From the NCBI RefSeq assembly GCF_002813455.1, contig NZ_PHHE01000001.1, forward strand, positions 1,922,001-1,986,000: 64,000 bases of DNA, given 5' to 3'. Of the stretch, positions 54,396 through 62,958 are shown one piece after another. The notes under the pieces were generated by a model, which was given only the letters and a program-made list of their open reading frames with translations, was not told the DNA's origin and made no database searches. How positions within the stretch are numbered: the stretch's first letter is position 1; every line of letters starts with the position of its first letter. The position numbers were made by a program, and so were the translations under genes. Origin of the DNA: Pseudomonas baetica. Its GTDB lineage: Bacteria > Pseudomonadota > Gammaproteobacteria > Pseudomonadales > Pseudomonadaceae.

Positions 54396-55808
54396 ATGTC
54401 TGCGAGCAGTGCCCTGCGTTTACCTTCCATTGATGGTTTGTTGCGTCACCCGGCGTGCCTGCCGCTGCTCGATCGCTATGGTCGTGAGGCGTTGTTGAGC
54501 CGTTTGCGGCAGTTGCTGGATGAACTGCGTTCAGACGTGTTGAGCGGGCAATTGTCGGCCGTTGAAATCAGTCCCGAAGTGCTCGCCGGCCGCGTCAGTG
54601 AGCGCTTGGCCCAGCAACAGCGCAGCAACGTGCGCCGGGTGTTCAACCTGACCGGTACGGTGCTGCACACCAATCTGGGGCGGGCGCTGCTGCCGGACGA
54701 AGCCATCGAAGCCGTGCAAATGGCGGCGCGTTATCCGCTCAATCTGGAGTTCGATCTGGCCAGCGGCAAGCGCGGCGATCGTGACGATCTGATCGAAGGC
54801 CTGATCCGCGAACTGACCGGCGCCGAAGCCGTCACCGTGGTCAACAACAATGCCGCTGCGGTGCTGCTGACGCTCAACAGCCTTGGCGCGCGCAAGGAAG
54901 GCATCATTTCTCGCGGTGAGCTGATCGAGATCGGCGGCGCCTTTCGCATCCCCGACATCATGGCCCGCGCCGGCGTGCGTCTGCACGAAGTCGGCACTAC
55001 CAATCGCACCCATGCCAAGGACTACGAGGCGGCAATCAGCCCGCGCAGCGGTTTGATCATGCGCGTGCATGCGAGCAATTACCGCATCGAGGGTTTCACC
55101 GCGAGCGTGCCCACAGCTGAATTGGCTGAGTTGGCCCATCGGCATGGCTTGCCGCTGCTGGAGGACCTGGGCAGCGGCAGTCTGCTGGACCTCACGCGGT
55201 GGGGCTTGCCGGCAGAACCGACGGTGCGTCAGGCGCTGCTCGATGGCGCAGACATCGTCACCTTCAGCGGCGATAAGTTGCTCGGCGGGCCGCAAGCCGG
55301 GTTGATTGTCGGGCGCAAAGAATTGATCGCGAAGATCAAGAAAAACCCGCTGAAGCGCGCGTTACGGGTCGACAAACTGACGCTGGCCGCACTGGAAGCG
55401 GTGCTCGGTTTATATCGCGATCCCGATCGGCTGGCCGAGCGCTTGCCCAGTTTGCGCCTGCTGACCCGTCCGCAAGCCGACATCTTCGCGCAGGCCGCTC
55501 GTTTGCAACCGGCGATGGCGCAGGTCTTGGGTGAGCCATGGCAGGTCAGCGCGGTTCAGGCATTGGGCATGATCGGCAGCGGCAGCCAACCGGTGGCGCG
55601 GTTGCCGAGTGCCGCCCTGTGCCTGCGTCCGCAGGTGTCCAAACGCTTGCGCGGGCGCTGCTTGCTGAACCTCGAAGCGGCGTTGCGGGCCTTACCCATT
55701 CCGGTGCTCGGGCGCATTGACGACGACGCGCTATGGCTGGACTTACGCCAACTCGACGATGAACCGGCGTGGCTGACGCAACTGCCGCACTTGCAGGTCG
55801 CTCAGTGA
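54396..55808 (+). CDS. selA: L-seryl-tRNA(Sec) selenium transferase
   Basis: A 470-residue PLP enzyme that converts seryl-tRNA-Sec to selenocysteyl-tRNA-Sec using selenophosphate. It shows the family core [30 protein letters not shown], and the PLP lysine in [14 protein letters not shown] (K294; K295 in E. coli). Length is typical. GGGAG precedes the ATG. Its stop overlaps the selB start (GTGA). Confidence 0.96.
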   Translation: MSASSALRLPSIDGLLRHPACLPLLDRYGREALLSRLRQLLDELRSDVLSGQLSAVEISPEVLAGRVSERLAQQQRSNVRRVFNLTGTVLHTNLGRALLPDEAIEAVQMAARYPLNLEFDLASGKRGDRDDLIEGLIRELTGAEAVTVVNNNAAAVLLTLNSLGARKEGIISRGELIEIGGAFRIPDIMARAGVRLHEVGTTNRTHAKDYEAAISPRSGLIMRVHASNYRIEGFTASVPTAELAELAHRHGLPLLEDLGSGSLLDLTRWGLPAEPTVRQALLDGADIVTFSGDKLLGGPQAGLIVGRKELIAKIKKNPLKRALRVDKLTLAALEAVLGLYRDPDRLAERLPSLRLLTRPQADIFAQAARLQPAMAQVLGEPWQVSAVQALGMIGSGSQPVARLPSAALCLRPQVSKRLRGRCLLNLEAALRALPIPVLGRIDDDALWLDLRQLDDEPAWLTQLPHLQVAQ

Positions 55809-57721
55809 TCGTCGGCACGGCAGGGCACATCGACCACGGCAAGACGTCGCTGCTGCAAGCCCTGACCGGGCAAACCGGCGACCGTCGCCCGCAGGAACGC
55901 GAGCGCGGGATGACCATCGACCTGGGTTATCTCTACGCCGAGCTGGAAGCGGGGGCGGGTTTGACCGGGTTCATCGATGTGCCGGGCCACGAAAAATTCA
56001 CCCACAACATGCTCGCCGGCGCGCATGGCATCGATCTGGTGTTGCTGGTGGTTGCCGCCGATGACGGCGTGATGCCGCAGACCCGCGAGCATCTGGCGAT
56101 TGTCGAATTACTCGGCATTCCACGGGCAGTCGTCGCGGTCAGCAAATGTGATCGGGTTGAGGCGGGCAGGGTGGAGGAGGTTCAGCGTCAGGTACTGGAC
56201 TTGCTGGAAAGCGGCCCGTTTGCCGAAGCGCCGATAGTGGCCGTGTCGAGCGTAACCGGGCAGGGCGTCGATGAGCTGCGGCAACTGTTGTTGCAGATGC
56301 AACGTGAGGTGCTTGAGCGCAGTCGTGAGGGTGGTTTTCGTCTGGCCATCGACCGCGCGTTCAGCGTGGCCGGCGCCGGGATTGTGGTCACCGGCACGGC
56401 GCTGTCGGGCAGTGTTGCGGTCGAGGACAGACTGGTTTTGGCGCCGCTGGGTAAAACCGTCCGGGTGCGGGGCTTGCACGCGCAGAATCAACCCGCCGCC
56501 CAGGCCTTCGCCGGGCAACGGGTGGCGCTGAACATCAGCGGCGAACGCTTGGTGCTGGAGCAGATCCATCGCGGCCAATGGTTGCTGGCCGAATGGCTGC
56601 ACGCACCGACTCAGCGGCTCGACATCGAGTTTCAACTGTTGCCGGGCGAACGGCCCTTCGAACACTTCCACCCGGTGCACCTGCACCTCGGCACGCAAGA
56701 CGTGATCGCCCGTGTCGCCTTGCTGGAAGGTGCGCGCCTGAACCCAGGCTCGCGTATGTTCGCGCAACTGCTGAGCAACGCGCCGGTACACGCGGTAAAA
56801 GGCGACCGGCTGATCCTGCGCGACCAGAGTGCCCAACGCACCCTCGGCGGTGGCCAGGTGCTCGACCCGTTTGCCCCGGCGCGACACCGACGAAGCCCCG
56901 AGCGCCTGGCGCAACTGGAGACCTTGGCGCGTAGCGCAAGCCTTGAACAAGCATTGCCGGTGCTGCTCAATCACAGCGCCGGCGGCCTCGATCCGCAACG
57001 CCTGGAACGCCAGTTCAATCGACCGCGCCAAGGCTGGTCGCTGCCAGAAAACGTGCGCCTGATCGACACTCGCCAAGGCGCGGTGCTGTTCAACCTACAA
57101 CGTTGGGGGCAGTTAAAATTCACCCTGCTGGAGCAACTGGCTCGTTTCCATGAGCTTGAACCCGACCAGATGGGCCCGGACCGCGACCGTCTGCGGCGCT
57201 TCAGCGGGTTGTCTGTGGAGCGTTCGACCTTCGCCAGCCTGCTGGATGAATTGCGCAGCGCGAGTGCAATCAACGCGAGCGGGCCGTGGCTGCATCTGCC
57301 GGATCATCAGGTGCGCCTCAATGCCGAAGACGAAACCCTGTGGCAACAACTGCAACCGTTGTTCGAACAGGCGCAATTCGATCCGCCATGGGTGCGCGAT
57401 GTGGCCAGCTCGGTCGGCGAGGACGATGCCGTTGTGCGGCTGCTCCTGCGTAAACTGGCGCGTCTGGGCTTGATGCACCAAGTGGCGCGCGACCTGTTTC
57501 TCAGCGACACGCGGCTGCGGCAAATGGCGACGCTGTTGCTGCAACTGGCCAGGGAAAATCCGCAGATCCAGGTGACAACCTTCCGCGATGCGCTAGGCTT
57601 GGGACGCAAACGCTGTATTCAGTACCTCGAATACTTCGACCGCATCGGCCTCACGCGACGCATCGGCGAATCCCGCCTGATCCGCCCCGACAACGCGTTG
57701 GCCACAAGCGACACACACTGA
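55805..57721 (+). CDS. selB: Selenocysteine-specific elongation factor
   Basis: A 638-residue GTPase that delivers Sec-tRNA to UGA codons marked by a SECIS. The GTG start overlaps the selA stop by four bases; the frame is open to 55769, but the family N terminus [14 protein letters not shown] starts here. G motifs: GHIDHGKT (7-14), DVPGHE, and SKCD. EF-Tu-like domains follow, then the C-terminal winged-helix repeats that bind the SECIS. tRNA-Sec begins seven bases after the stop. Confidence 0.95.
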   Translation: MIVGTAGHIDHGKTSLLQALTGQTGDRRPQERERGMTIDLGYLYAELEAGAGLTGFIDVPGHEKFTHNMLAGAHGIDLVLLVVAADDGVMPQTREHLAIVELLGIPRAVVAVSKCDRVEAGRVEEVQRQVLDLLESGPFAEAPIVAVSSVTGQGVDELRQLLLQMQREVLERSREGGFRLAIDRAFSVAGAGIVVTGTALSGSVAVEDRLVLAPLGKTVRVRGLHAQNQPAAQAFAGQRVALNISGERLVLEQIHRGQWLLAEWLHAPTQRLDIEFQLLPGERPFEHFHPVHLHLGTQDVIARVALLEGARLNPGSRMFAQLLSNAPVHAVKGDRLILRDQSAQRTLGGGQVLDPFAPARHRRSPERLAQLETLARSASLEQALPVLLNHSAGGLDPQRLERQFNRPRQGWSLPENVRLIDTRQGAVLFNLQRWGQLKFTLLEQLARFHELEPDQMGPDRDRLRRFSGLSVERSTFASLLDELRSASAINASGPWLHLPDHQVRLNAEDETLWQQLQPLFEQAQFDPPWVRDVASSVGEDDAVVRLLLRKLARLGLMHQVARDLFLSDTRLRQMATLLLQLARENPQIQVTTFRDALGLGRKRCIQYLEYFDRIGLTRRIGESRLIRPDNALATSDTH

Positions 57722-57727
57722 ATTCAA

Positions 57728-57823
57728 GGAAGGCAATCGCGCCCGGTGGCGCGGCCGGGCTTCAAACCCGGTTGGGGACGGCATCCGTTCCCGGGCAGGT
57801 TCGACTCCGGCTGCCTTCCGCCA
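57728..57823 (+). tRNA. selC: tRNA-Sec (anticodon TCA)
   Basis: A 96-base tRNA with the selenocysteine-type long acceptor arm, long variable arm and encoded CCA. The ends GGAAGGCA and TGCCTTCCGCCA pair; the anticodon loop CTTCAAA has TCA at 57762-57764; GGTTCGACTCC is the T-arm. It closely follows E. coli selC base for base. It is located directly behind selB. Confidence 0.96.
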
Positions 57824-58040
57824 ATTACCGCAAAGGCACAACCTTCGGCCTTCTCGAAACCGAATCTGCCCTCGCCAAGCGGTCAGCCTGGCTGAGTGGT
57901 CAGCAAGAGCCTGGCGTAAGCTGGGTTAACACCAGACCCTGTGGGAGCGGGCTTGCCCGCGATGGCGGCGTCAGATCCAGCATCAATGTTGAATGATCTT
58001 GCGCAATCGCTGGCAAGCCAGCTCCCACAGGTTTTGCAAT
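57824..58040. other. Non-coding stretch after selC
   Basis: Contains no supported gene. Its second half is a REP doublet. No copy of the selC 3' end and no integrase is seen, so there is no sign of an integrated island at selC. Confidence 0.5.
57940..58029. repeat. REP doublet, left copy of the duplicated segment
   Basis: TGTGGGAGCGGGCTTGCCCGCGATGGCG and an inverted arm CGCTGGCAAGCCAGCTCCCACA. It precedes the truncated gene copy just as the REP doublet at 58888 precedes the complete gene. Confidence 0.88.
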
Positions 58041-58193
58041 CCACCGGGCATCCGGGTTTAACTCACACGCGCAAGCGAATCTGCCGTCCCAACACAACCA
58101 TCACGCAACAATATCGCCGCCGCATGCGCCAGTTGCTGCACATCTGTGCCTGTGGCCGAAGTGATATCCAGACTGGCCAGACTTTTCATCATC
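58040..58193 (-). pseudogene. Truncated, frameshifted copy of the gene at 59014-59280
   Basis: This strand reads MMKSLASLDITSATGTDVQQ, matching MMESLASLDITSAKGADVQQ of the complete gene, then is thrown out of frame by a 14-base deletion near 58099 and ends LARVS. Homology stops abruptly near 58193, at the parE side. It is the left half of a duplication flanking parDE. Confidence 0.85.
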
Positions 58194-58225
58194 ATTCACG
58201 ATGTAGTACCCAGAGTGGCAAAACA

Positions 58226-58522
58226 TCAAAGGTTGCGCTGCGCCTCCATCCGATCATGCAGTACCCGGATTATCGCAATGCCATAGGACGTGATTCGAAA
58301 GTAAATCATGTGCCGCTCGACACTGCAGCGTCGATATCCGGTACCGATATCATCACAGGCCGGGGCTGTTTTCGGGCGCTCGGCCAACTGGGTAAATGCT
58401 GCGGTAATGATGTCAATGTAGCGATTGGCCTGCTCCAGTCCCCACTGGCCGGCGGTATAACGCCAGATGGCCTCAAGGTCACCTTCGGCGGCAGGTGTAA
58501 GGCGATACTCAGCCTTGTGCAT
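58226..58522 (-). CDS. parE: ParE-family toxin
   Basis: A 98-residue RelE/ParE superfamily toxin. AEYRLTPAAEGDLEAIWRYT and the closing YRRCSVERHMIYFRI...IIRVLHDRM follow the ParE pattern (ParE toxins poison DNA gyrase). The ATG lies inside the end of parD, a 14-base overlap, the usual antitoxin-toxin coupling. Confidence 0.92.
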   Translation of the reverse strand: MHKAEYRLTPAAEGDLEAIWRYTAGQWGLEQANRYIDIITAAFTQLAERPKTAPACDDIGTGYRRCSVERHMIYFRITSYGIAIIRVLHDRMEAQRNL

Positions 58523-58754
58523 TCAACATCCTCTGTTTGAACGCGTCGGGATCGAAGGAGCGAGGTTTTCCGCTGGACTCACCTTCGCGAAGCGCGGCGC
58601 GGATTGTTTCAAGCTCAGCATTGCGCTCCTGCTCACGACGAATCAGATCACGTATGTATTCGCTGTCGTTGGTGTAATGCCCCGCTTCAATCTGGGATTT
58701 GATCCAGTTGTCTTGCTGGTCAGTCACGGTGATGGTTTTTCGCACGGTGCCCAT
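58509..58754 (-). CDS. parD: ParD-family antitoxin
   Basis: An 81-residue ribbon-helix-helix protein (VRKTITVTDQQDNWIKSQIE; DSEYIRDLIRREQERNAELE) with a C-terminal toxin-binding tail (GKPRSFDPDAFKQRML). It should bind and neutralise ParE and repress the pair. GAGGTTCAATC lies before the ATG. An AT-rich promoter region follows upstream (58770-58810). Confidence 0.92.
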   Translation of the reverse strand: MGTVRKTITVTDQQDNWIKSQIEAGHYTNDSEYIRDLIRREQERNAELETIRAALREGESSGKPRSFDPDAFKQRMLNAQG

Positions 58755-59013
58755 GATTGAACCTCTAGAGAAATGATGAGTAGCGGGGAAATTATCATAC
58801 TATTGGTGCTGTTTCGAGCATCGGTATTCCCTGACATTACACCGTTGTGGGGTAGTCAATGAATGCATCCCTTCGATTTGGTTTTCATGTGGGAGCCAGC
58901 CTGCTGGCGAGTGCAAACGGTCTTCAACATCACTCACAACTGACTCACCGCTATCGCCAGCAGGCTGGCTGGCTCCCACAATTTTTGTAACCCATCGGGC
59001 GTCCGGGTTTAAC
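58755..59013. other. Spacer between parD and the complete duplicated gene
   Basis: 259 bases. 58770-58880 should hold the parDE promoter and operator; 58888-58980 is a REP doublet. No other gene is supported. Confidence 0.5.
58888..58980. repeat. REP doublet, right copy of the duplicated segment
   Basis: TGTGGGAGCCAGCCTGCTGGCGA with an inverted arm CGCCAGCAGGCTGGCTGGCTC. It is a divergent REP variant with GCTGGC cores, and it directly follows the 3' end of the gene at 59014. Confidence 0.88.
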
Positions 59014-59280
59014 TCAAACCCGCAAGCGAATCTGCCGGCCCAACACATCCATCACATCACAGCCATCACGCAACAACATCGCCGCCGCATGCGCCAGTTG
59101 CTGCACATCTGCGCCTTTGGCCGAAGTGATATCCAGACTGGCCAGACTCTCCATCATCTGCGTCACCGCCAAAAACCGACTCGCGGCACTGGCGTGCAAC
59201 ACATCCAGCGGCGCCTCGGTGGACACCAGCAAAACCGGAATGCTGGCCTCGTTATGCGTCATCGAAATGTGCGAACTCAT
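59014..59280 (-). CDS. Hypothetical protein, 88 residues, coupled to the DUF3077-like gene
   Basis: Not recognised. A small helical protein with a beta-rich start (IPVLLVSTEAPLDVLHASA), a helix (SRFLAVTQMMESLASLD) and a terminal RQIRLRV. Its ATG overlaps the stop of the DUF3077-like gene (ATGA), so the two are coupled. A truncated copy lies at 58040-58193 on the other side of parDE. Confidence 0.8.
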   Translation of the reverse strand: MSSHISMTHNEASIPVLLVSTEAPLDVLHASAASRFLAVTQMMESLASLDITSAKGADVQQLAHAAAMLLRDGCDVMDVLGRQIRLRV

Positions 59281-59561
59281 GCCTCACCCCCGGCCTGCGC
59301 GGCGTGCAAACCCTCGATCGACGCTTGTAGCAACGCGCGGGCAGTGCCGAGCATTTGCTGACTGGCCCAGTGCAACGAGCCGCTGTGTTCCGGGCGGGTT
59401 GCGGTGGGCGCTTGATGGGCGAGGGCTTCGGCGCAGCTCAGGTAGACGGCAGCGTGTTCGAGGGCGTCGAGTAGCGGGATGTCGGGTTGTACGGCGAAGA
59501 GGTGGTGGTCGACGTGGTCGCAGCGGGTGAAGGGGGTTGCGGTTGTGGTTGGATCGGTCAT
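59277..59561 (-). CDS. DUF3077-like small protein
   Basis: A 94-residue protein with the pattern FAVQPDIPLLDALEHAAVYL and a second helix LHWASQQMLGTARALLQASI, which I associate with the Pseudomonas family DUF3077. Function unknown. The leader contains copy 2 of the structured RNA, and AAGAGG precedes the ATG. It is the first gene of a two-gene unit. Confidence 0.75.
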   Translation of the reverse strand: MTDPTTTATPFTRCDHVDHHLFAVQPDIPLLDALEHAAVYLSCAEALAHQAPTATRPEHSGSLHWASQQMLGTARALLQASIEGLHAAQAGGEA

Positions 59562-59589
59562 GGTTGCAGCCTCTTGGAAGTCAGAGAAC

Positions 59590-59790
59590 TACCACTTCAT
59601 CGCCGTCAAACGAATAGGTGGCAACTGTGTGCAGGTTGACGGACCGGTCCAAGATACCCGGCGCACCCGAAGATGCCCCGCACACAGTCACCATTGAGCT
59701 GTGCGTCGGGCACACGAGTGCACGCACACATTGGGGAGCAATGTGCATCTTGGACTTTCCGAGCCGTCAAACCCGATCACGAATGAGTCG
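59590..59790 (-). ncRNA. Candidate structured leader or antisense-type RNA (copy 2)
   Basis: On the minus strand: a long outer stem (59680-59692 with 59617-59632; GGTGACTGTGTGC against GCACACAGT..CACC), a GCATC-UUCG-GGTGC hairpin (59663-59676), and three related segments GGGTTTGACGG (59764-59774), CCGTCAACC (59634-59642) and CGTTTGACGG (59603-59612). It conserves GGGGC, GCGCCGGG and GTGATCGGGTTT with copy 1, while paired bases differ in a compensating way. The last segment ends about 42 bases before the DUF3077-like start, as in copy 1. Confidence 0.65.
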
Positions 59791-59863
59791 TGACAGGCGC
59801 GAGGATAGGGAGCGCGAGCAGGGCAGTCAACCGCCACAACCCTTGAGCCATTGCCACCATCCC

Positions 59864-59932
59864 CTGTAGGAGCGAGCCTGCTCGCGAAAGCGGTGGGTCT
59901 GTCAGCATTGATACTGAATGACCCACCGCAAG
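59864..59932. repeat. Partial REP doublet
   Basis: One complete arm, TGTAGGAGCGAGCCTGCTCGCGAAAGCGGTGGGTC, and only the inner complement GACCCACCGC; the second outer arm is replaced by AAGAACGACTAAATAA. Confidence 0.7.
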
Positions 59933-59964
59933 AACGACTAAATAAATGCGCCCCCTTTTCCCTT

Positions 59965-62712
59965 TCACTGCTTTTGGCAAAATGCACGGCTTACAAAAGT
60001 GCCTTGTTCGATCAGTGTCGAAGGAGCACTGAACGTTGGGGAGGTCTGCCCTGTGATCATGAGCGGTTGGCCCCAGTATCTCCCGCTCCCATCCCGGGAA
60101 ACTTGTGATACATAAAAGTAATAGCCCCACTCGGGTTGGGGGGGACTTGGGACGTATTTTATGTTGAGAATGGGGATATGTGTGTCGAGTGTGCTTTTGG
60201 GGATGACTTTACCCCCGACGGATCGGACCCATGAATCGAAATTATCGCAACGTATGGGCCCGCCGGTGAGGTAGGTGGAGACATTGCTCGTGGTTACGTT
60301 GTAGGTTATTGATTGCCCTGAGCTGTCTTTAGCGATAATTGTAGCTAAGCCGTTCCCCTCACTTCTCACGGTCCCTTTACCGTCGACGGACGCGATGCTC
60401 GAATCGCTAGACTCATAGGTGTAAGGCGGGACGCCACCTATCGCAGCGCGTGTAGCTGAGGTACCCGTGGGGTCGTTCCCGCTTCTTGGCCACATGTTGC
60501 CAGTAAAACCCATCGATATGTTCAGTCCATTAAGTAAAAGCGGTGTCGTATCCACAACGAGTCTGGAAACAACAGTCAAAGCCCAGGCTCCAGAAATCTG
60601 CCCCGTGCCATACAACGCTTTGGCTGTAAAACTGTGAGCCTTCAAACTCAACCCGGTAATGGTCTTCGTCCAGACACCGCTTGAGGCATCCGCGATGGCG
60701 TCGCCGTGGTCTGTGGTGCCGTCCAGGATCTTGACACTCTGGCCTTTACTCGCGGTGCCGGTGAGCGTGATTGTGGTGTCGGTCGTCGTGCCGTTCTGGG
60801 CAATATCCCCTCCCTTGGAGTCCTTCGCCGATTCGATGGTCGGTTTCACATCCTCCAAAGCCTTGACGGTATAACTGCGCACCGGAAACACCACTCTTGT
60901 CGCCCGATTCACCACCCCATCAAAATTCACCGCCACATACACTCTGATCGTCGAACCATCCGCCAGCTTATCCAGAAACTCACGCGACACCGGTCCGCCT
61001 TGGTTGTTGGTACTGCCGATCGGCACGCCGTTATGAATCTCCTCCGTCACGGTCGCGCCGTTGCTGTTGGTGCCTTCGCACCAGGCCCAGAAGGGTTGCC
61101 CCTCGGCGATCAAGCGCCACGGTGCCACGAGCATCCGGGTGCCACCGGCAAAGCTGCCCAGATTCAGAGTTCTGTCATCCTTCACGGCAATGATGGTCGG
61201 GGTCGGAAACCGTGGGTCTTCAGGTTTGATTGCGCTGACAGTCAGTATGAACTCCGGCGATTCGGCAATCACCTTGTCGTCGCGAATCAATTGCCAAATG
61301 ATTCTGGAATCACTTCCAAGCCGCTCGGCGAGAAATTTCGCATCAAGTCTGAAGTCGGCTTGTTTGTTCGGGTTGAGCGTCACTGGCAGAAATGGCTGGG
61401 CACCGGCTATCACCAGCTGTGCCTTGTCGCCCGGCAAGGCTTGCAGGTAAGTTGCTTGCACCGTGACGCCTGTTGAATTGTTCAGCGGATCAATCGGGTT
61501 GGTGGCCGGAGCGAGCAGTACGACCGGCGTCAGCTGGATCGGGGCCGCGCCTGTGACCGTTGCGTTCGCCGGGGTGGAATTGCCCACCAGATCCCCATTC
61601 GGCCTACGCAATTCATACGTCACTGTCACAGAGGCGCCGGCAGGGATCTTGTCATTGGCCACCTTCACAATGCACGGCTTTTTCTGGCCGAACGCGTCGG
61701 CTTCGACAGTACCGGTGAGGGGCACCACGACGTCGGGTTGTCCGGGGATTTTGGCGATGTAGGCAAAGAGAATGCTGTCGCCTGCTTCAAAGCGCTTGTC
61801 TGCCGTCACCACAATCACATGCAGGGGGCCGCCCGCGAGTTTCTCCAGTTCGATTGTTTTCTCGTCGTCGCCGGGAAAATCCGCCATTTGTTCCAGAAGA
61901 ATCGCCCTCGGCAGGCGCGTGCCAGCCAGATCTTCGTCCACGGTTTGGCCAGCCGACCAGATGGCGTCGGGGTCAACGGTGTTATGGAGTTGGTCCATGA
62001 CCGTGAAGCGAAATTCCAGTTTGTTGTCCAGCCGCCTCGCCTTGTCCAGATACGCGCGGTCGACTTCGTAGCAAACGGTGATGGGTTCTGGCAAGCCAGG
62101 ATGTGGAGGCTGCGGTGCCAGGCTTTCGTCCACTGTGAAATGGATTGTTTCGCCGTTGCATTTGAGGGTAATGACGTCATGGGCCCGGCAATACGGGTAG
62201 GAAAAGCACACCGTTGCCTTGACGAAATCCGCGCCCACACCATTGGTGAGTTCGGGCGAAAGAACCATTATGAGTTCGGAGTGGCCATCGGGAACGGTCA
62301 GCCGATCCTTCAGGGCGGGACGGAAGCGGTTGAACAGCACTTTGAGCGGTGGTTCCGAGGTGGCGATGTTCGCGCTGTTGCGCTCGATTGTGTAGATCAC
62401 CTCGTTGATTCTGGCGTGATCCAGACGACCGTTGGGCAGGCGCATCCAAATGACGGCATCCGGATCCACGACCGTGAAGAAGCTTAAAAAAGCGACCTCC
62501 CCAACCAGCCATAGAAATACAACGTCACCGCGATTCAGCGTGCCGCTGGTGGGTGGATCAATGCGGACATGGGCGCCCAAACCATCGGTGATCAGTTGGG
62601 AGACCGTCAACGAGACGCCGATGTCCGCGCCCTTGACTCGTTCGGTTTGGCCCAATATCTGTGGCGGGTACAGTCTTAAGAGGGTGATGTCAGTCGAGGA
62701 CGAGGTCGTCAT
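59965..62712 (-). CDS. Large Ig-like domain protein of unknown function, 915 residues
   Basis: A mostly beta-strand protein. The first 450 residues show repeated blocks of about 100-150 residues with motifs such as DVVFLWLVGEVAFLSFF and RFEAGDSILFAYIAKIPG. Near residues 660-715 is a bacterial Ig repeat (LTGTASKGQSVKILDG; GVWTKTITGLSLKAHSFT), then a Big_2-type domain (VPPYTYESSDSSIASVDGKG; IIAKDSSGQSITYNV). The last 90 residues are unique. There is no signal peptide, TM anchor or RTX tail, so its destination is unclear. CAGGAG precedes the ATG, and a lux box-like palindrome lies 62-85 bases upstream. GC is lower in its 3' third. Confidence 0.8.
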   Translation of the reverse strand: MTTSSSTDITLLRLYPPQILGQTERVKGADIGVSLTVSQLITDGLGAHVRIDPPTSGTLNRGDVVFLWLVGEVAFLSFFTVVDPDAVIWMRLPNGRLDHARINEVIYTIERNSANIATSEPPLKVLFNRFRPALKDRLTVPDGHSELIMVLSPELTNGVGADFVKATVCFSYPYCRAHDVITLKCNGETIHFTVDESLAPQPPHPGLPEPITVCYEVDRAYLDKARRLDNKLEFRFTVMDQLHNTVDPDAIWSAGQTVDEDLAGTRLPRAILLEQMADFPGDDEKTIELEKLAGGPLHVIVVTADKRFEAGDSILFAYIAKIPGQPDVVVPLTGTVEADAFGQKKPCIVKVANDKIPAGASVTVTYELRRPNGDLVGNSTPANATVTGAAPIQLTPVVLLAPATNPIDPLNNSTGVTVQATYLQALPGDKAQLVIAGAQPFLPVTLNPNKQADFRLDAKFLAERLGSDSRIIWQLIRDDKVIAESPEFILTVSAIKPEDPRFPTPTIIAVKDDRTLNLGSFAGGTRMLVAPWRLIAEGQPFWAWCEGTNSNGATVTEEIHNGVPIGSTNNQGGPVSREFLDKLADGSTIRVYVAVNFDGVVNRATRVVFPVRSYTVKALEDVKPTIESAKDSKGGDIAQNGTTTDTTITLTGTASKGQSVKILDGTTDHGDAIADASSGVWTKTITGLSLKAHSFTAKALYGTGQISGAWALTVVSRLVVDTTPLLLNGLNISMGFTGNMWPRSGNDPTGTSATRAAIGGVPPYTYESSDSSIASVDGKGTVRSEGNGLATIIAKDSSGQSITYNVTTSNVSTYLTGGPIRCDNFDSWVRSVGGKVIPKSTLDTHIPILNIKYVPSPPQPEWGYYFYVSQVSRDGSGRYWGQPLMITGQTSPTFSAPSTLIEQGTFVSRAFCQKQ

Positions 62713-62773
62713 GAAGGGAGCTCCTGCGTAGTGGAACGGGCAAGGGCTATCAGAGCGCTATAAGGCGATTTGC

Positions 62774-62797
62774 GCACCTGTCAGATCTGACAGGTGC
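62774..62797 (-). promoter_or_regulatory. LuxR-type (lux box-like) palindrome, second copy
   Basis: A perfect 24-base palindrome whose inner 20 bases read ACCTGTCAGATCTGACAGGT. It is centred about 73 bases before the start of the Ig-like gene and differs from the site at 17502-17521 only in the central four bases. AT-rich -10-like sequences (TTATAG, TGATAG) lie 22-33 bases beyond its centre. Confidence 0.65.
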
Positions 62798-62864
62798 AGA
62801 TGCTTATCCGACGAATGGTGCAGGCAACGCCGCTCAGGCGTGAGGCCACTGTGATCGAAAACCG

Positions 62865-62949
62865 TGTAGGCGCTGCCGCAGGCTGCGATCTTTTGATCTT
62901 GCTTTTTAAAGGCAATGTCAAAAGATCGCAGCCTGCGGCAGCTCCTACA
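62865..62949. repeat. Inverted repeat (TGTAGGCGCTGCC...GATCTTTTGA type)
   Basis: Fourth copy of the family also present at 28366, 36012 and 43056. It lies ten bases after the stop of the UDP-glucose dehydrogenase gene and may serve as its transcript end. Confidence 0.9.
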
Positions 62950-62958
62950 TAGGGATCG

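Larger units (their letters stand above)
59562..59964. other. Non-coding gap with structured RNA copy 2 and a partial REP
   Basis: 403 bases without a protein gene. 59590-59790 is the RNA element and 59864-59932 is a REP-like arm (TGTAGGAGCGAGCCTGCTCG) with a GACCCACCGC partner but without the second full REP arm. Confidence 0.55.

Noticed and set aside
57824..62958. A genomic island integrated at selC
   Set aside because: tRNA-Sec is a known island target in enterobacteria, but there is no integrase and no direct repeat of the selC 3' end in the following 5 kb.
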